IMG/VR virus record: IMGVR_UViG_3300027791_000101
Span: 1 to 28,345 of that record
DNA: 28,345 nucleotides
From: a virus
Strand: one strand, 5' to 3'
In this document: one piece after another, positions 14,141-21,600 of the stretch
How positions within the stretch are numbered: position 1 is the stretch's first letter
Layout of the letters: each line of letters begins with the position of its first letter
Position numbers and translations under genes: made by a program
The notes under the pieces: generated by a model
What the model saw: only the letters and a program-made list of their open reading frames with translations
Databases searched by the model: none
What the model was told of the DNA's origin: nothing

Positions 14141-17100
14141 ATGGCAGGCTACTCAGCTCGACAGAGCTCATATTCAAGTGGAGATACTATTAACGCTGCA
14201 CATAGTAATGATGAATTTAATACTATATTAGCAGCATTTAATGTATCAACAGGACACACACATGACGGCAGTAGTGCTGGTGATGGTGGCCCTATATCTA
14301 ATCTATTTAGTAATGCACTAGTATTTGGTACTAATGCAAATACAGATATAGCAATTACATTTAATGCTACTAGTAATGATGGTGTATTAACATGGATGGA
14401 AGACGAAGATTACTTCCAGTTCTCTGATGATATATTATTAGCAACTACAGAAAAATTACAGTTTAGAGACACTGCTGTATATATTAACTCATCTGCAGAT
14501 GGTCAACTAGACTTAGTGGCAGATACAGAAATACAAATAGCAGCTACTACAGTAGATATTAATGGTGCAGTAGACATATCTGGCAACTTAGGAGTTGGTG
14601 GTAATCTAACAGTAACAGGTACTACGACTTTTAACGGTGGTACACTTACTTTAGGAAACTCAGCAGGTGACAATGTTGTATTTGGTGCTGACGTAGACTC
14701 TAGTATTATACCTGATGATGATGATACTTATGACCTTGGTAGTTCTTCACAAGAATGGAGAAACTTATTTATTGATGGTACAGCTAATATAGATAGCCTT
14801 GTAGCTGATACAGCAGATATTAATGGTGGTACTATTGACGGTGCAGTTATTGGTGGTGCAAGTGCAGCTGCCATAACAGGTACAGCAATTACTGGTACTA
14901 GTTTTGTTATAGGTTCCGCAGACATTGGAGAAGCAGAACTAGAAATATTAGATGGTGCTACGCTTTCAACTGATGAGATTAATCTCCTTGATGGCGTTAC
15001 AGCTACAACTGCAGAGTTAAATATTTTAGATGGTGTTACAGCAAGTGCAACAGATATTAATCTTATTGATGGAATAACCAACGGAACAGTAATAGCAAGT
15101 AAGGCTATTATAACAGATTCAAACAAAGACATAACTGGTGGTAGAAATATTACTATTAGTGGAGAACTTGATGCAGCTACTTTAGATATATCAGGTAATG
15201 CTGATATTAACGGAACTACAAACTTAGACGTAGTAGATATAGATGGTGCTGTTGACATGGCTACAACTCTTACTGTAGCAGGTAACGTAGACTTTAATGG
15301 TGATTTAGATGTAGATGGAACATTAGAAACAGATGCCCTTACTATTGCTGGCGTAACTCTAGCAGAAACAATTAGTGATACTGTAGGAGCTATGGTAACA
15401 AGCAATACTGAATCAGGTATTACAGTAGCTTATCAAGATGCAGATAATACATTAGACTTTACAATCGGTACACTTAACCAAGATACAAGTGGTACAGCAG
15501 CAATAGCCACAACAGTTACTATTACAGACAACGAAAACACAAACGAAAACAACGCAATTATCTTTACATCTGGTGGAGACTTAGATGGTGGTAACTTAGG
15601 TTTAGAATCAGATGGTGATTTAAAATACAATCCAAGCACAGGAACATTAAGTGTACCTAACGTATCAGTAAGTGGTACATTTAGTACGGTTAATAGTGTT
15701 ACTATGGATGCTAACAATGCTGTAATCTTTGAAGGATCAACGGCTGATGCTCACGAAACAACCTTAACATCTATTGATGCTACAGATGATAGAACAATAT
15801 CTCTACCTAACGTATCAGGTACAATTCCTGTATTAGCTGTAGCAAGTAATACACAAATTACTTCTACACCTGAAGAGTTAAATGCCTTAGACGGTATTAC
15901 TGCAGTAGTCGGAGAGCTTAATGCTCTTGACATAGGCTCTACAGCTGTTGGTACAGCAGTAGCTTCTAAAGCAGTTATATTAGATTCTAACAAAGATTAT
16001 ACAGGCATAAGAAACTTAACAATTACTGGTGAGCTAGATGCAGCTACACTAGACATTTCAGGTGCAATAGACGTAGCTGGAACATCAAACTTAGACATAG
16101 TGGATATAGACGGTGCTGTTGATATGGCTTCTACCCTTCAAGTTGATGGTGTAGCTACTTTTACTGGCAGAGATATTCATAGTGGTGGCATTACTATTGC
16201 CAATGCAGGACAAATTGGCTCAGTTGGAGATACTGATGCAATCGCAATCGCAAGTGATGGAGTTGTTACTCTCACACAAAAATTAGTAGGTACTGAATTA
16301 GACATCTCAGGCAACATAGACGTAAACGGAACATCAAACCTAGACGTAGTAGATATAGACGGAGCTGTAGATATGGCAACTACACTTACACTTGCTGGTA
16401 ATGCAGACTTTAATGGTGATTTAGATGTTGACGGTACTACTAACCTTGATGTCGTAGACATTGATGGTGCGGTAGACATGGCTACTACACTAGCAGTAAC
16501 AGGTATTGCTACTTTTACAGATGATATAATTATAGGTGATGGCAAAACTATTGGTTCTGCTTCAGATGTTGATGCAATAACAATCGCTGCAAACGGACAA
16601 CTAACACTTACACAAACATTAATAGGTACAGCATTAGACATATCTGGTGATGCTGACATTGATGGTACACTAGAAGCTGACGCTATAACAGTTGATGGTA
16701 CTGCACTAGCTACAGTTATTGCAGGAACAACAGTCACTAACACAACAAACTCTGCTCACGTTCTAGTAACTGACAATGAAAGCACAAATGAAGAAAATCT
16801 TATTGCTTTTGTAGAAGGTGCAACATCAAGTACAGGTAATGTTGGACTAGAAATGGATGGCAATTTTGCGTATAACCCAAGTACAGGTACAGTTTCAGCT
16901 ACTATATTTAAAGGCAATATTGATGCAGTTGATGGAGACTTTGATGGTACTCTTGAGGCTGATGCGATAACTATAGGGGGTACAGCTATTGGTTCTATTT
17001 ATAGTGTTATAGCAGGTAGCTCTAGTATTGTAACAACTGGTGCTTTAAATAGTGGATCTATTACTTCTGGTTTTGGAACCATTAATAATGGGGCATCTGC

Positions 17101-18958
17101 TATTACAACTACTGGTACAGTTAATTTTGGTAGCCTAGCTGACGGAACCATAACAGTTACAGCATTTGTAGACGAAGATGATATGAGTACAAATTCAGCT
17201 ACATTAGTACCTACCCAGCAGTCTGTAAAGGCTTATGTAGACGCAAATGCTGGTGGGGGTTTATCGTTAATTGATGAAGATAATATGGCTAGTGATTCTG
17301 CTGGTAGACCACCAAGTCAACAGTCTGTAAAGGCTTTTGTGACTGGATTAACAGGGGGTAACATTGTTGCAACTGGAGCATTAAATTCAGGCTCAGTTAC
17401 ATCAGGATTTGGAAACATAGATACAGGATCATCTACAATTACAACAACAGGTTTAATTAGTGGTGGTTCTTTAGATATTGATAATGTTTTAATTAATGGC
17501 ACAACAATAGGACATACAGATGATACCGATTTAATAACTGTAGCAGATGGTTTAGTAACTGTTGCTGGTGAAATATCAGTAACTACATTAGATATTGGAG
17601 GTACTAATGTATCTTCAACTGCAGCAGAATTAAATATCCTTGATGGAGTAACTTCAACGGCAGCAGAACTAAACATCTTAGATGGTGTTACTTCTACAGC
17701 CGCAGAACTTAATATACTCGATGGAGTAACTTCAACTGCAGCAGAATTAAATGCTTTAGATGGCATTACCGCAGTTGTAGGTGAGCTAAATGCTCTTGAT
17801 ATAGGATCTACGGCTGTAGGAACTGCTGTAGCTTCTAAGGCTGTTATACTAGATTCAAATAAAGATTATACTGGAATTAGAAATTTAACTGTATCTGGTG
17901 AACTTGATGCAGCTACTGGTGATTTTAGTGGTAACGTAGATATAGATGGTACATTAGAAGCTGATGCCATTACTGTAAACGGTACAGCATTGGCTGAAGT
18001 TATTTCTGATACTGTTGGAGCTATGGTAAGTTCTAACACTGAGTCAGGAATTACAGTAGCCTATCAAGATGCAGACAATACTCTAGACTTTACAGTTGGA
18101 ACTCTTAACCAAAACACTACAGGTTCGGCAGCTACTTTAACAACAGCAAGAACTATTGGTGGCGTAAGTTTTAATGGTAGTGCAAATATTAATTTACCAG
18201 GTGTAAATGCAGCAGGTAACCAAAATACTTCAGGTTCAGCAGCTACTTTAACAAATGCTAGAACAATTGGTGGTGTTTCGTTTAACGGTTCTGCTAATAT
18301 TAACTTACCTGGCGTAAATGCAGCAGGTAACCAAAATACTTCAGGTACTGCAGCTACAGTAACTACTGCAGCTCAATCAAACATTACATCATTAGGCACA
18401 CTAACAACTTTAACAGTTGATGATATAACTATAAATGGTAGTACAATATCAGATGGTGGTGATCTTACACTTGATGTAGATGGAGATATTATATTAGATG
18501 CTAATGGTGGTGACATATTTTTTAAAGACAATGGTACTACATTTGGTAGTGCAACTAATACTTCAGGAAATTTAATAATTAAATCAGGCACAACTACTGC
18601 CGCCACTTTTAGTGGAGCTAATGTAACACTTGCAGGTACTGTAGGATCGGGTGCAATAACTAGTTCTGGAAACATCACAGCCTTTAGTGACCAACGATTA
18701 AAATCAGACATCAAAACAATAGATAATGCCTTAGACAAAGTGTCTAAAATGAGAGGTGTTATGTTTATTAAAGATGGAGAACTATCTAGTGGTGTTATAG
18801 CACAAGAGATGGAACAAGTTGCTCCTGAATTAGTTATGGATGGAGAATATAAATCAGTAGCTTATGGCAATATAGTTGGTTATCTTATTGAATCAATTAA
18901 AGAATTAAAAGCTGAAGTCACAAACTTAAAATGCAGAAAAGAATGTGAGTGTAACTAA
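14141..18958 (+). CDS. Large repetitive tail fibre with C-terminal S74 self-cleaving chaperone
   Basis: 1605 residues, the largest complete protein here. An AGGAGG sits ahead of the ATG. The N-terminus (MAGYSARQSSYSSGDTINAA, with HTHDGSSAGDGGP) is a virion-attachment type seen in marine phages. Residues 50-1500 are beta-helix-like repeats: NLDVVDIDGAVDMATTL units, AELNILDGVT units (four in tandem from residue 1160), and GVSFNGSANINLPG units. Residues 1516-1605 are the intramolecular chaperone of peptidase family S74: SDQRLKSDI with Ser1516 and Lys1521 as the expected catalytic pair, then GVIAQEMEQVAPELV and a coiled-coil end. Self-cleavage before Ser1516 should release the chaperone after trimer folding. 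The fibre presumably determines host range. Confidence 0.9.
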   Translation: MAGYSARQSSYSSGDTINAAHSNDEFNTILAAFNVSTGHTHDGSSAGDGGPISNLFSNALVFGTNANTDIAITFNATSNDGVLTWMEDEDYFQFSDDILLATTEKLQFRDTAVYINSSADGQLDLVADTEIQIAATTVDINGAVDISGNLGVGGNLTVTGTTTFNGGTLTLGNSAGDNVVFGADVDSSIIPDDDDTYDLGSSSQEWRNLFIDGTANIDSLVADTADINGGTIDGAVIGGASAAAITGTAITGTSFVIGSADIGEAELEILDGATLSTDEINLLDGVTATTAELNILDGVTASATDINLIDGITNGTVIASKAIITDSNKDITGGRNITISGELDAATLDISGNADINGTTNLDVVDIDGAVDMATTLTVAGNVDFNGDLDVDGTLETDALTIAGVTLAETISDTVGAMVTSNTESGITVAYQDADNTLDFTIGTLNQDTSGTAAIATTVTITDNENTNENNAIIFTSGGDLDGGNLGLESDGDLKYNPSTGTLSVPNVSVSGTFSTVNSVTMDANNAVIFEGSTADAHETTLTSIDATDDRTISLPNVSGTIPVLAVASNTQITSTPEELNALDGITAVVGELNALDIGSTAVGTAVASKAVILDSNKDYTGIRNLTITGELDAATLDISGAIDVAGTSNLDIVDIDGAVDMASTLQVDGVATFTGRDIHSGGITIANAGQIGSVGDTDAIAIASDGVVTLTQKLVGTELDISGNIDVNGTSNLDVVDIDGAVDMATTLTLAGNADFNGDLDVDGTTNLDVVDIDGAVDMATTLAVTGIATFTDDIIIGDGKTIGSASDVDAITIAANGQLTLTQTLIGTALDISGDADIDGTLEADAITVDGTALATVIAGTTVTNTTNSAHVLVTDNESTNEENLIAFVEGATSSTGNVGLEMDGNFAYNPSTGTVSATIFKGNIDAVDGDFDGTLEADAITIGGTAIGSIYSVIAGSSSIVTTGALNSGSITSGFGTINNGASAITTTGTVNFGSLADGTITVTAFVDEDDMSTNSATLVPTQQSVKAYVDANAGGGLSLIDEDNMASDSAGRPPSQQSVKAFVTGLTGGNIVATGALNSGSVTSGFGNIDTGSSTITTTGLISGGSLDIDNVLINGTTIGHTDDTDLITVADGLVTVAGEISVTTLDIGGTNVSSTAAELNILDGVTSTAAELNILDGVTSTAAELNILDGVTSTAAELNALDGITAVVGELNALDIGSTAVGTAVASKAVILDSNKDYTGIRNLTVSGELDAATGDFSGNVDIDGTLEADAITVNGTALAEVISDTVGAMVSSNTESGITVAYQDADNTLDFTVGTLNQNTTGSAATLTTARTIGGVSFNGSANINLPGVNAAGNQNTSGSAATLTNARTIGGVSFNGSANINLPGVNAAGNQNTSGTAATVTTAAQSNITSLGTLTTLTVDDITINGSTISDGGDLTLDVDGDIILDANGGDIFFKDNGTTFGSATNTSGNLIIKSGTTTAATFSGANVTLAGTVGSGAITSSGNITAFSDQRLKSDIKTIDNALDKVSKMRGVMFIKDGELSSGVIAQEMEQVAPELVMDGEYKSVAYGNIVGYLIESIKELKAEVTNLKCRKECECN
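15371..15487 (+). repeat. 39-codon fibre duplication, copy A
   Basis: Encodes ISDTVGAMVTSNTESGIT, then VAYQDADNTLDFTIGT. The second copy is at 18002-18118. The proteins differ at only a few residues (Thr/Ser, Ile/Val, Asp/Asn), while the DNA differs at many silent positions. Confidence 0.9.
15875..16048 (+). repeat. 58-codon fibre duplication, copy A
   Basis: Encodes ELNALDGITAVVGELNALDI followed by GSTAVGTAVASKAVILDSNK and a GELDAAT end. The second copy is at 17744-17917. 56 of 58 residues are the same, but 29 codons differ silently (counted by eye). Confidence 0.95.
17618..17773 (+). repeat. Four tandem 13-residue AELNILDGVT repeats
   Basis: 39-bp units begin at 17618, 17657, 17696 and 17735. 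Units 1-3 code the same 13 residues (TAAELNILDGVTS), but with different codons for Thr, Leu, Asn, Ile, Gly, Val and Ser. Unit 4 is a variant (NALDGITA). Confidence 0.95.
17744..17917 (+). repeat. 58-codon fibre duplication, copy B
   Basis: The partner of 15875-16048; the two amino acid changes are Ile-Thr to Val-Ser near the end. The last tandem repeat above forms its start. Confidence 0.95.
18002..18118 (+). repeat. 39-codon fibre duplication, copy B
   Basis: The partner of 15371-15487. Both copies lie about 85-130 codons beyond an ELNxLDG-type region, so larger blocks may have been duplicated together. Confidence 0.9.
18203..18346 (+). repeat. 33-bp exact direct repeat in fibre, 111 bp apart
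   Basis: The run starting GTAAATGCAGCAGGTAACC is identical at 18203-18235 and 18314-18346, inside two 37-residue GVSFNGSANINLPG units. The upstream halves of the same units differ at silent sites. Confidence 0.85.
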
Positions 18959-19461
18959 TGGCAGTTGCTAGTAGTGGTGCAATTTCACTAAATGACTTTC
19001 ATACTGAAGCAGGCGGAAGTGCTAACAGTACCTGTACCCTTAATGATTCTGATATTAGGGGATTAATAGGTAAATCTGCTGGTGCAAGTATGAATTTTGA
19101 GGAGTGGTATGGAGCGTCAGGTACAGTGTGGAGTACAACTATGACAACTGGAACAACTAGTAATAAGTCTGGAACATTTACTGGTTTTGATAGAGGAAAT
19201 TTTGGTGCTCTATCTGATGACACAGTAGACTTTTCAAGTGGTAGACTATGCTTAGATTTAAATCATGAATCAACAGGAAACAAAGTAGTCTTTAGAATTG
19301 ATACTGGTGCAACGAATGCAGGTTTTACTACAATGACAGTAGGAAGCACTGCTTATCAACGTACAGACGCAACATTTAGTAGCAATCCTGCTTCGCAAGC
19401 AATATGGGAGTGGGGTAGTAGTAATCCTTTTAGTGGCGAAATAGTAATTACCTGGACTTAA
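18958..19461 (+). CDS. Fibre-associated protein, marine-phage NDFHTEAGGS type
   Basis: 167 residues; the start overlaps the fibre stop (TAATG). The N-terminus MAVASSGAISLNDFHTEAGG and the IRGLIGKSAGASMNFEEWYG block are a pattern I recognise from tail-fibre-linked proteins of marine phages. The C-terminal 100 residues are beta-rich, with Thr/Ser/Gly/Asn predominating and a WEWGSSNPF segment. Probably a fibre tip or adaptor, or a small receptor-binding protein. There is no catalytic motif and no membrane segment. Confidence 0.75.
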   Translation: MAVASSGAISLNDFHTEAGGSANSTCTLNDSDIRGLIGKSAGASMNFEEWYGASGTVWSTTMTTGTTSNKSGTFTGFDRGNFGALSDDTVDFSSGRLCLDLNHESTGNKVVFRIDTGATNAGFTTMTVGSTAYQRTDATFSSNPASQAIWEWGSSNPFSGEIVITWT

Positions 19462-19473
19462 TATTAAATAATT

Positions 19474-20655
19474 ATGAATATACTTTTTATAGAATACGAC
19501 TCTCAACACTTTCATCAACAAGTTAAATTAGTTGATGGCGGACATAATGTATGGTCTACTTGGAGTAATAAAGAATACCATACAAAATTTGGAATACAGA
19601 ATTGTGACAGTGGTAATTGGACAACGTGGACAGAAAGTAGTTATCAGTCTTTGACCAATAAAATTACTAGTTTAAGTATCGATACAGTTATTTTAGGTAT
19701 ACCTTGGTTACATTGGTTGCGTGGGGTAATGCCCGAAGGAGTAACCTTTTTAGCCGCTACAGAAGATGCATTTAAACTAGAGACTGATAAATTTGCAACT
19801 AGGACTGCAGTTGGTAACTTAGGTTTAAATGTATTAGATGTTGTAGGACAAGGAAAAACAGATGCTTTTGATTTATCTGGGTATTCAGTAAGGCCTGTTA
19901 TAGTTAAGCCTAAAAATAGTTTTGTAGGTACTTATGTTATTTATGAAAATCAAGACGCAGCAGCTATTGCACACTTTGACAATTTTACTGAATCACAACA
20001 TTATGATTATTATTTAGAAAAATTTTTACCAAACATGAAATTAGAGGCAGAGGTACATTTTATTATTGCTAATGATAAATGGGCTATTTACTATACTGGA
20101 GAAATGCAAAACGAAATAGATCGTAGAACATTTATTAAAAATAAAGCTACCTCTCCTTGGATAAATGATGTAGTCCTTAAAAAACTTTCTTCAGATATTA
20201 ACACAAAAGTATTAGCAGCAGCCAAAACTTTTTTAGATTGGGCTGTTACAAAAGGTGGTAACTATTGTGGCTCAATAAATTTTGGAGTTGATAATAGTGA
20301 TGAACTTTATTGGATTGAATGTAATGCTAGAAAAGATGCTTATAGTTGTTTGCCGTGTAATATATCTGGAAGTGATTATCTTGCGGCACTAACTACAGAT
20401 CCTGATAAATATGTAACCGATATAAGCCAATGGACATTTACTACAGTAGCATCCACAATAGATAATTCTCCTATTCAGGAGTATCCATTTAACTTACATG
20501 CTGAATATGAAGTTGATCCACCAAACTGTTTGCTTAAACAGGAAGATAAATACAGGACTAATCATGGTGGAATAGTTATATATTCTCAAGGAGATCTTCC
20601 TACAGAATTTGTTACTAAATTAACTGCAGATGGAAAATATAAAATTGTATCGTAA
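19474..20655 (+). CDS. ATP-grasp enzyme, PurD-like
   Basis: 393 residues. Residues 1-100 are a Rossmann-like preATP-grasp domain (MNILFIEYDS, then SIDTVILGIP). The ATP-grasp fold follows: FKLETDKFATRTAVGNLGLN (100-119) matches the linker of phosphoribosylglycinamide synthetases, VIVKPKNSFVG has the nucleotide-binding Lys145, YYLEKFLP has Glu182, and WIECNAR has the metal-binding Glu282 and Asn284 and Arg286. These enzymes activate a carboxylate with ATP and join it to an amine or thiol. Purine synthesis is unlikely for a lone gene between fibre and methyltransferase genes; ligation of an amino acid or peptide is an alternative. No Shine-Dalgarno sequence is visible. Substrate unknown. Confidence 0.8.
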   Translation: MNILFIEYDSQHFHQQVKLVDGGHNVWSTWSNKEYHTKFGIQNCDSGNWTTWTESSYQSLTNKITSLSIDTVILGIPWLHWLRGVMPEGVTFLAATEDAFKLETDKFATRTAVGNLGLNVLDVVGQGKTDAFDLSGYSVRPVIVKPKNSFVGTYVIYENQDAAAIAHFDNFTESQHYDYYLEKFLPNMKLEAEVHFIIANDKWAIYYTGEMQNEIDRRTFIKNKATSPWINDVVLKKLSSDINTKVLAAAKTFLDWAVTKGGNYCGSINFGVDNSDELYWIECNARKDAYSCLPCNISGSDYLAALTTDPDKYVTDISQWTFTTVASTIDNSPIQEYPFNLHAEYEVDPPNCLLKQEDKYRTNHGGIVIYSQGDLPTEFVTKLTADGKYKIVS

Positions 20656-20664
20656 TTAATAAAA

Positions 20665-21135
20665 ATGTTTTATTATAAGGTAGAGAATAGAAAATCACCA
20701 ATACAAGGAGAGGGTCTATACACATTAGATGATATTAAAAAGGGCAGTATTATTTTTTATTGGGGATCAGATCAAGATAGGATCATTAATGAAGCTACCT
20801 ATTTAAAAAAACGAAAAGATGTGTCTGATAATATATTTCAAAAAACATCTGGTAGATGGGTACACAATAAATTTTTACACTGCAAAGAATGGGGCCTTGA
20901 TTGCTATATGAATCATTCTTACAGCCCTAATATACTATACTATTGTGGTATTGGCTTTGCAAAAAAAGACATTAAAAAAAATGAAGAGCTATTTATAAAT
21001 TTTCAATACCTTTTATCAGATAAAGACTCTGCATGTTTTACAGATATAGAAACTAATAGGCAAGTTATAGGGTTAGATAATGACGAATGCTTAAAAGAAT
21101 CATCTAAAGAATTAATCTTATTACTTAATAAATAA
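20665..21135 (+). CDS. SET-domain protein (predicted protein-lysine methyltransferase)
   Basis: 156 residues, close to a minimal SET domain. Motifs in order: SPIQGEGLYTLDDIKKGSII (11-30; the G-x-G-L-(Y/F) AdoMet loop), CYMNHSYSPNILYY (80-93; the NHS-x-x-PN pseudoknot motif) and DIKKNEELFINFQY (102-115; the GEEL-x-x-x-Y motif with Tyr115). No post-SET cysteine cluster is seen. SET proteins transfer methyl groups from S-adenosylmethionine to lysine side chains. It lies 9 bases after the ATP-grasp gene, again without a visible SD, so the two are probably co-expressed. The substrate is unknown: a virion protein, one of the Lys-rich phage proteins or a host protein are options. Confidence 0.8.
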   Translation: MFYYKVENRKSPIQGEGLYTLDDIKKGSIIFYWGSDQDRIINEATYLKKRKDVSDNIFQKTSGRWVHNKFLHCKEWGLDCYMNHSYSPNILYYCGIGFAKKDIKKNEELFINFQYLLSDKDSACFTDIETNRQVIGLDNDECLKESSKELILLLNK

Positions 21136-21136
21136 A

Positions 21137-21164
21137 TTGACAAAATTGGTATACATTGTATAAT
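21137..21164 (+). promoter_or_regulatory. Consensus sigma-70 promoter
   Basis: A perfect -35 TTGACA (21137-21142) and a perfect -10 TATAAT (21159-21164) are separated by 16 bases. It begins two bases after the SET gene stop and lies 44 bases ahead of the next ATG. In such AT-rich DNA a TATAAT alone would mean little, but the paired perfect boxes in an intergenic gap are convincing. It should be read by the host RNA polymerase. Confidence 0.8.
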
Positions 21165-21208
21165 ATAAGTAAGACTATGAAAAAAAAGAATAAATAAAAG
21201 GAAGAACC

Positions 21209-21436
21209 ATGAAAATGGAACCACAAACTGAACGCGAACACATAATTTCAATACAAGGGCATATTACTGGCGTGAAAAGAGATATTAATAATCTTAAAGA
21301 AGATGTGCAACACTTGCACAAAGATGTAGAAACATTGGGTGGCAAGATAGATAAAATCTATTGGGTTGTGTTATCTATAGTGGGGGCTGTAGGTTTAATG
21401 GTTATTGAAAAATTAATAGAAATGGTAGGCAGATAA
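21209..21436 (+). CDS. XhlA/holin-like coiled-coil membrane protein
   Basis: 75 residues after an AAGGAAG ribosome binding site. Residues 10-48 are an amphipathic coiled coil (GVKRDINNLKEDVQHLHKDV), followed by one membrane helix at about 51-68 (YWVVLSIVGAVGLMVIEKLI) and a short basic end. This arrangement matches the haemolysin XhlA family and similar phage proteins placed near lysis genes. No endolysin is recognised nearby in the window, so a holin or an ejection-related membrane role are both open. First gene after the sigma-70 promoter. Confidence 0.65.
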   Translation: MKMEPQTEREHIISIQGHITGVKRDINNLKEDVQHLHKDVETLGGKIDKIYWVVLSIVGAVGLMVIEKLIEMVGR

Positions 21437-21600
21437 TGGAAAAGAAATTAAAAACTTTAACAGACAGACAAAAAGCAACTATGAAAAAACACTCAGTGCA
21501 TCATAGTACAAAGCATATGTCTTCTATGAAAAAAGCTATGCTGTCTGGAAAATCATTTACAGCAGCTCATAAAATAGCACAAAAAAAGGTAGGTAAATAA
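21436..21600 (+). CDS. Small basic protein with TDRQK start, 54 residues
   Basis: The ATG at 21436 overlaps the previous stop, and the stop overlaps the next start (TAATG at both ends). The sequence starts MEKKLKTLTDRQKATMKKHS and ends FTAAHKIAQKKVGK. It is rich in Lys, His and Met, and probably helical. I recognise this as a small conserved protein of marine phages with no known function. It adds to the set of very basic small proteins at 940-1743. Confidence 0.75.
   Translation: MEKKLKTLTDRQKATMKKHSVHHSTKHMSSMKKAMLSGKSFTAAHKIAQKKVGK

Larger units (their letters stand above)
15215..16492 (+). repeat. Dispersed fibre repeats encoding NLDVVDIDGAVDMATTL
   Basis: Four 19-residue copies are seen, the first at 15215-15271 and the last at 16436-16492, with copies near 16080 and 16330 in between. 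Protein sequence is almost identical, DNA differs at many third codon positions. Confidence 0.85.

Noticed and set aside
14728-18738. Several minus-strand ORFs opposite the fibre gene (up to 225 residues)
   Set aside because: Low-complexity Val/Ser/Pro images of fibre repeats with no start signals; shadows of the plus-strand gene.
19474-20655. Purine biosynthesis gene (purD) as an auxiliary metabolic gene
   Set aside because: Similarity covers the ATP-grasp frame only, the specificity regions are not recognisable, and no other purine gene is near; kept as PurD-like ATP-grasp.
21178-21198. Six-codon ORF MKKKNK after the promoter
   Set aside because: Too short and without its own SD; more likely part of the leader.
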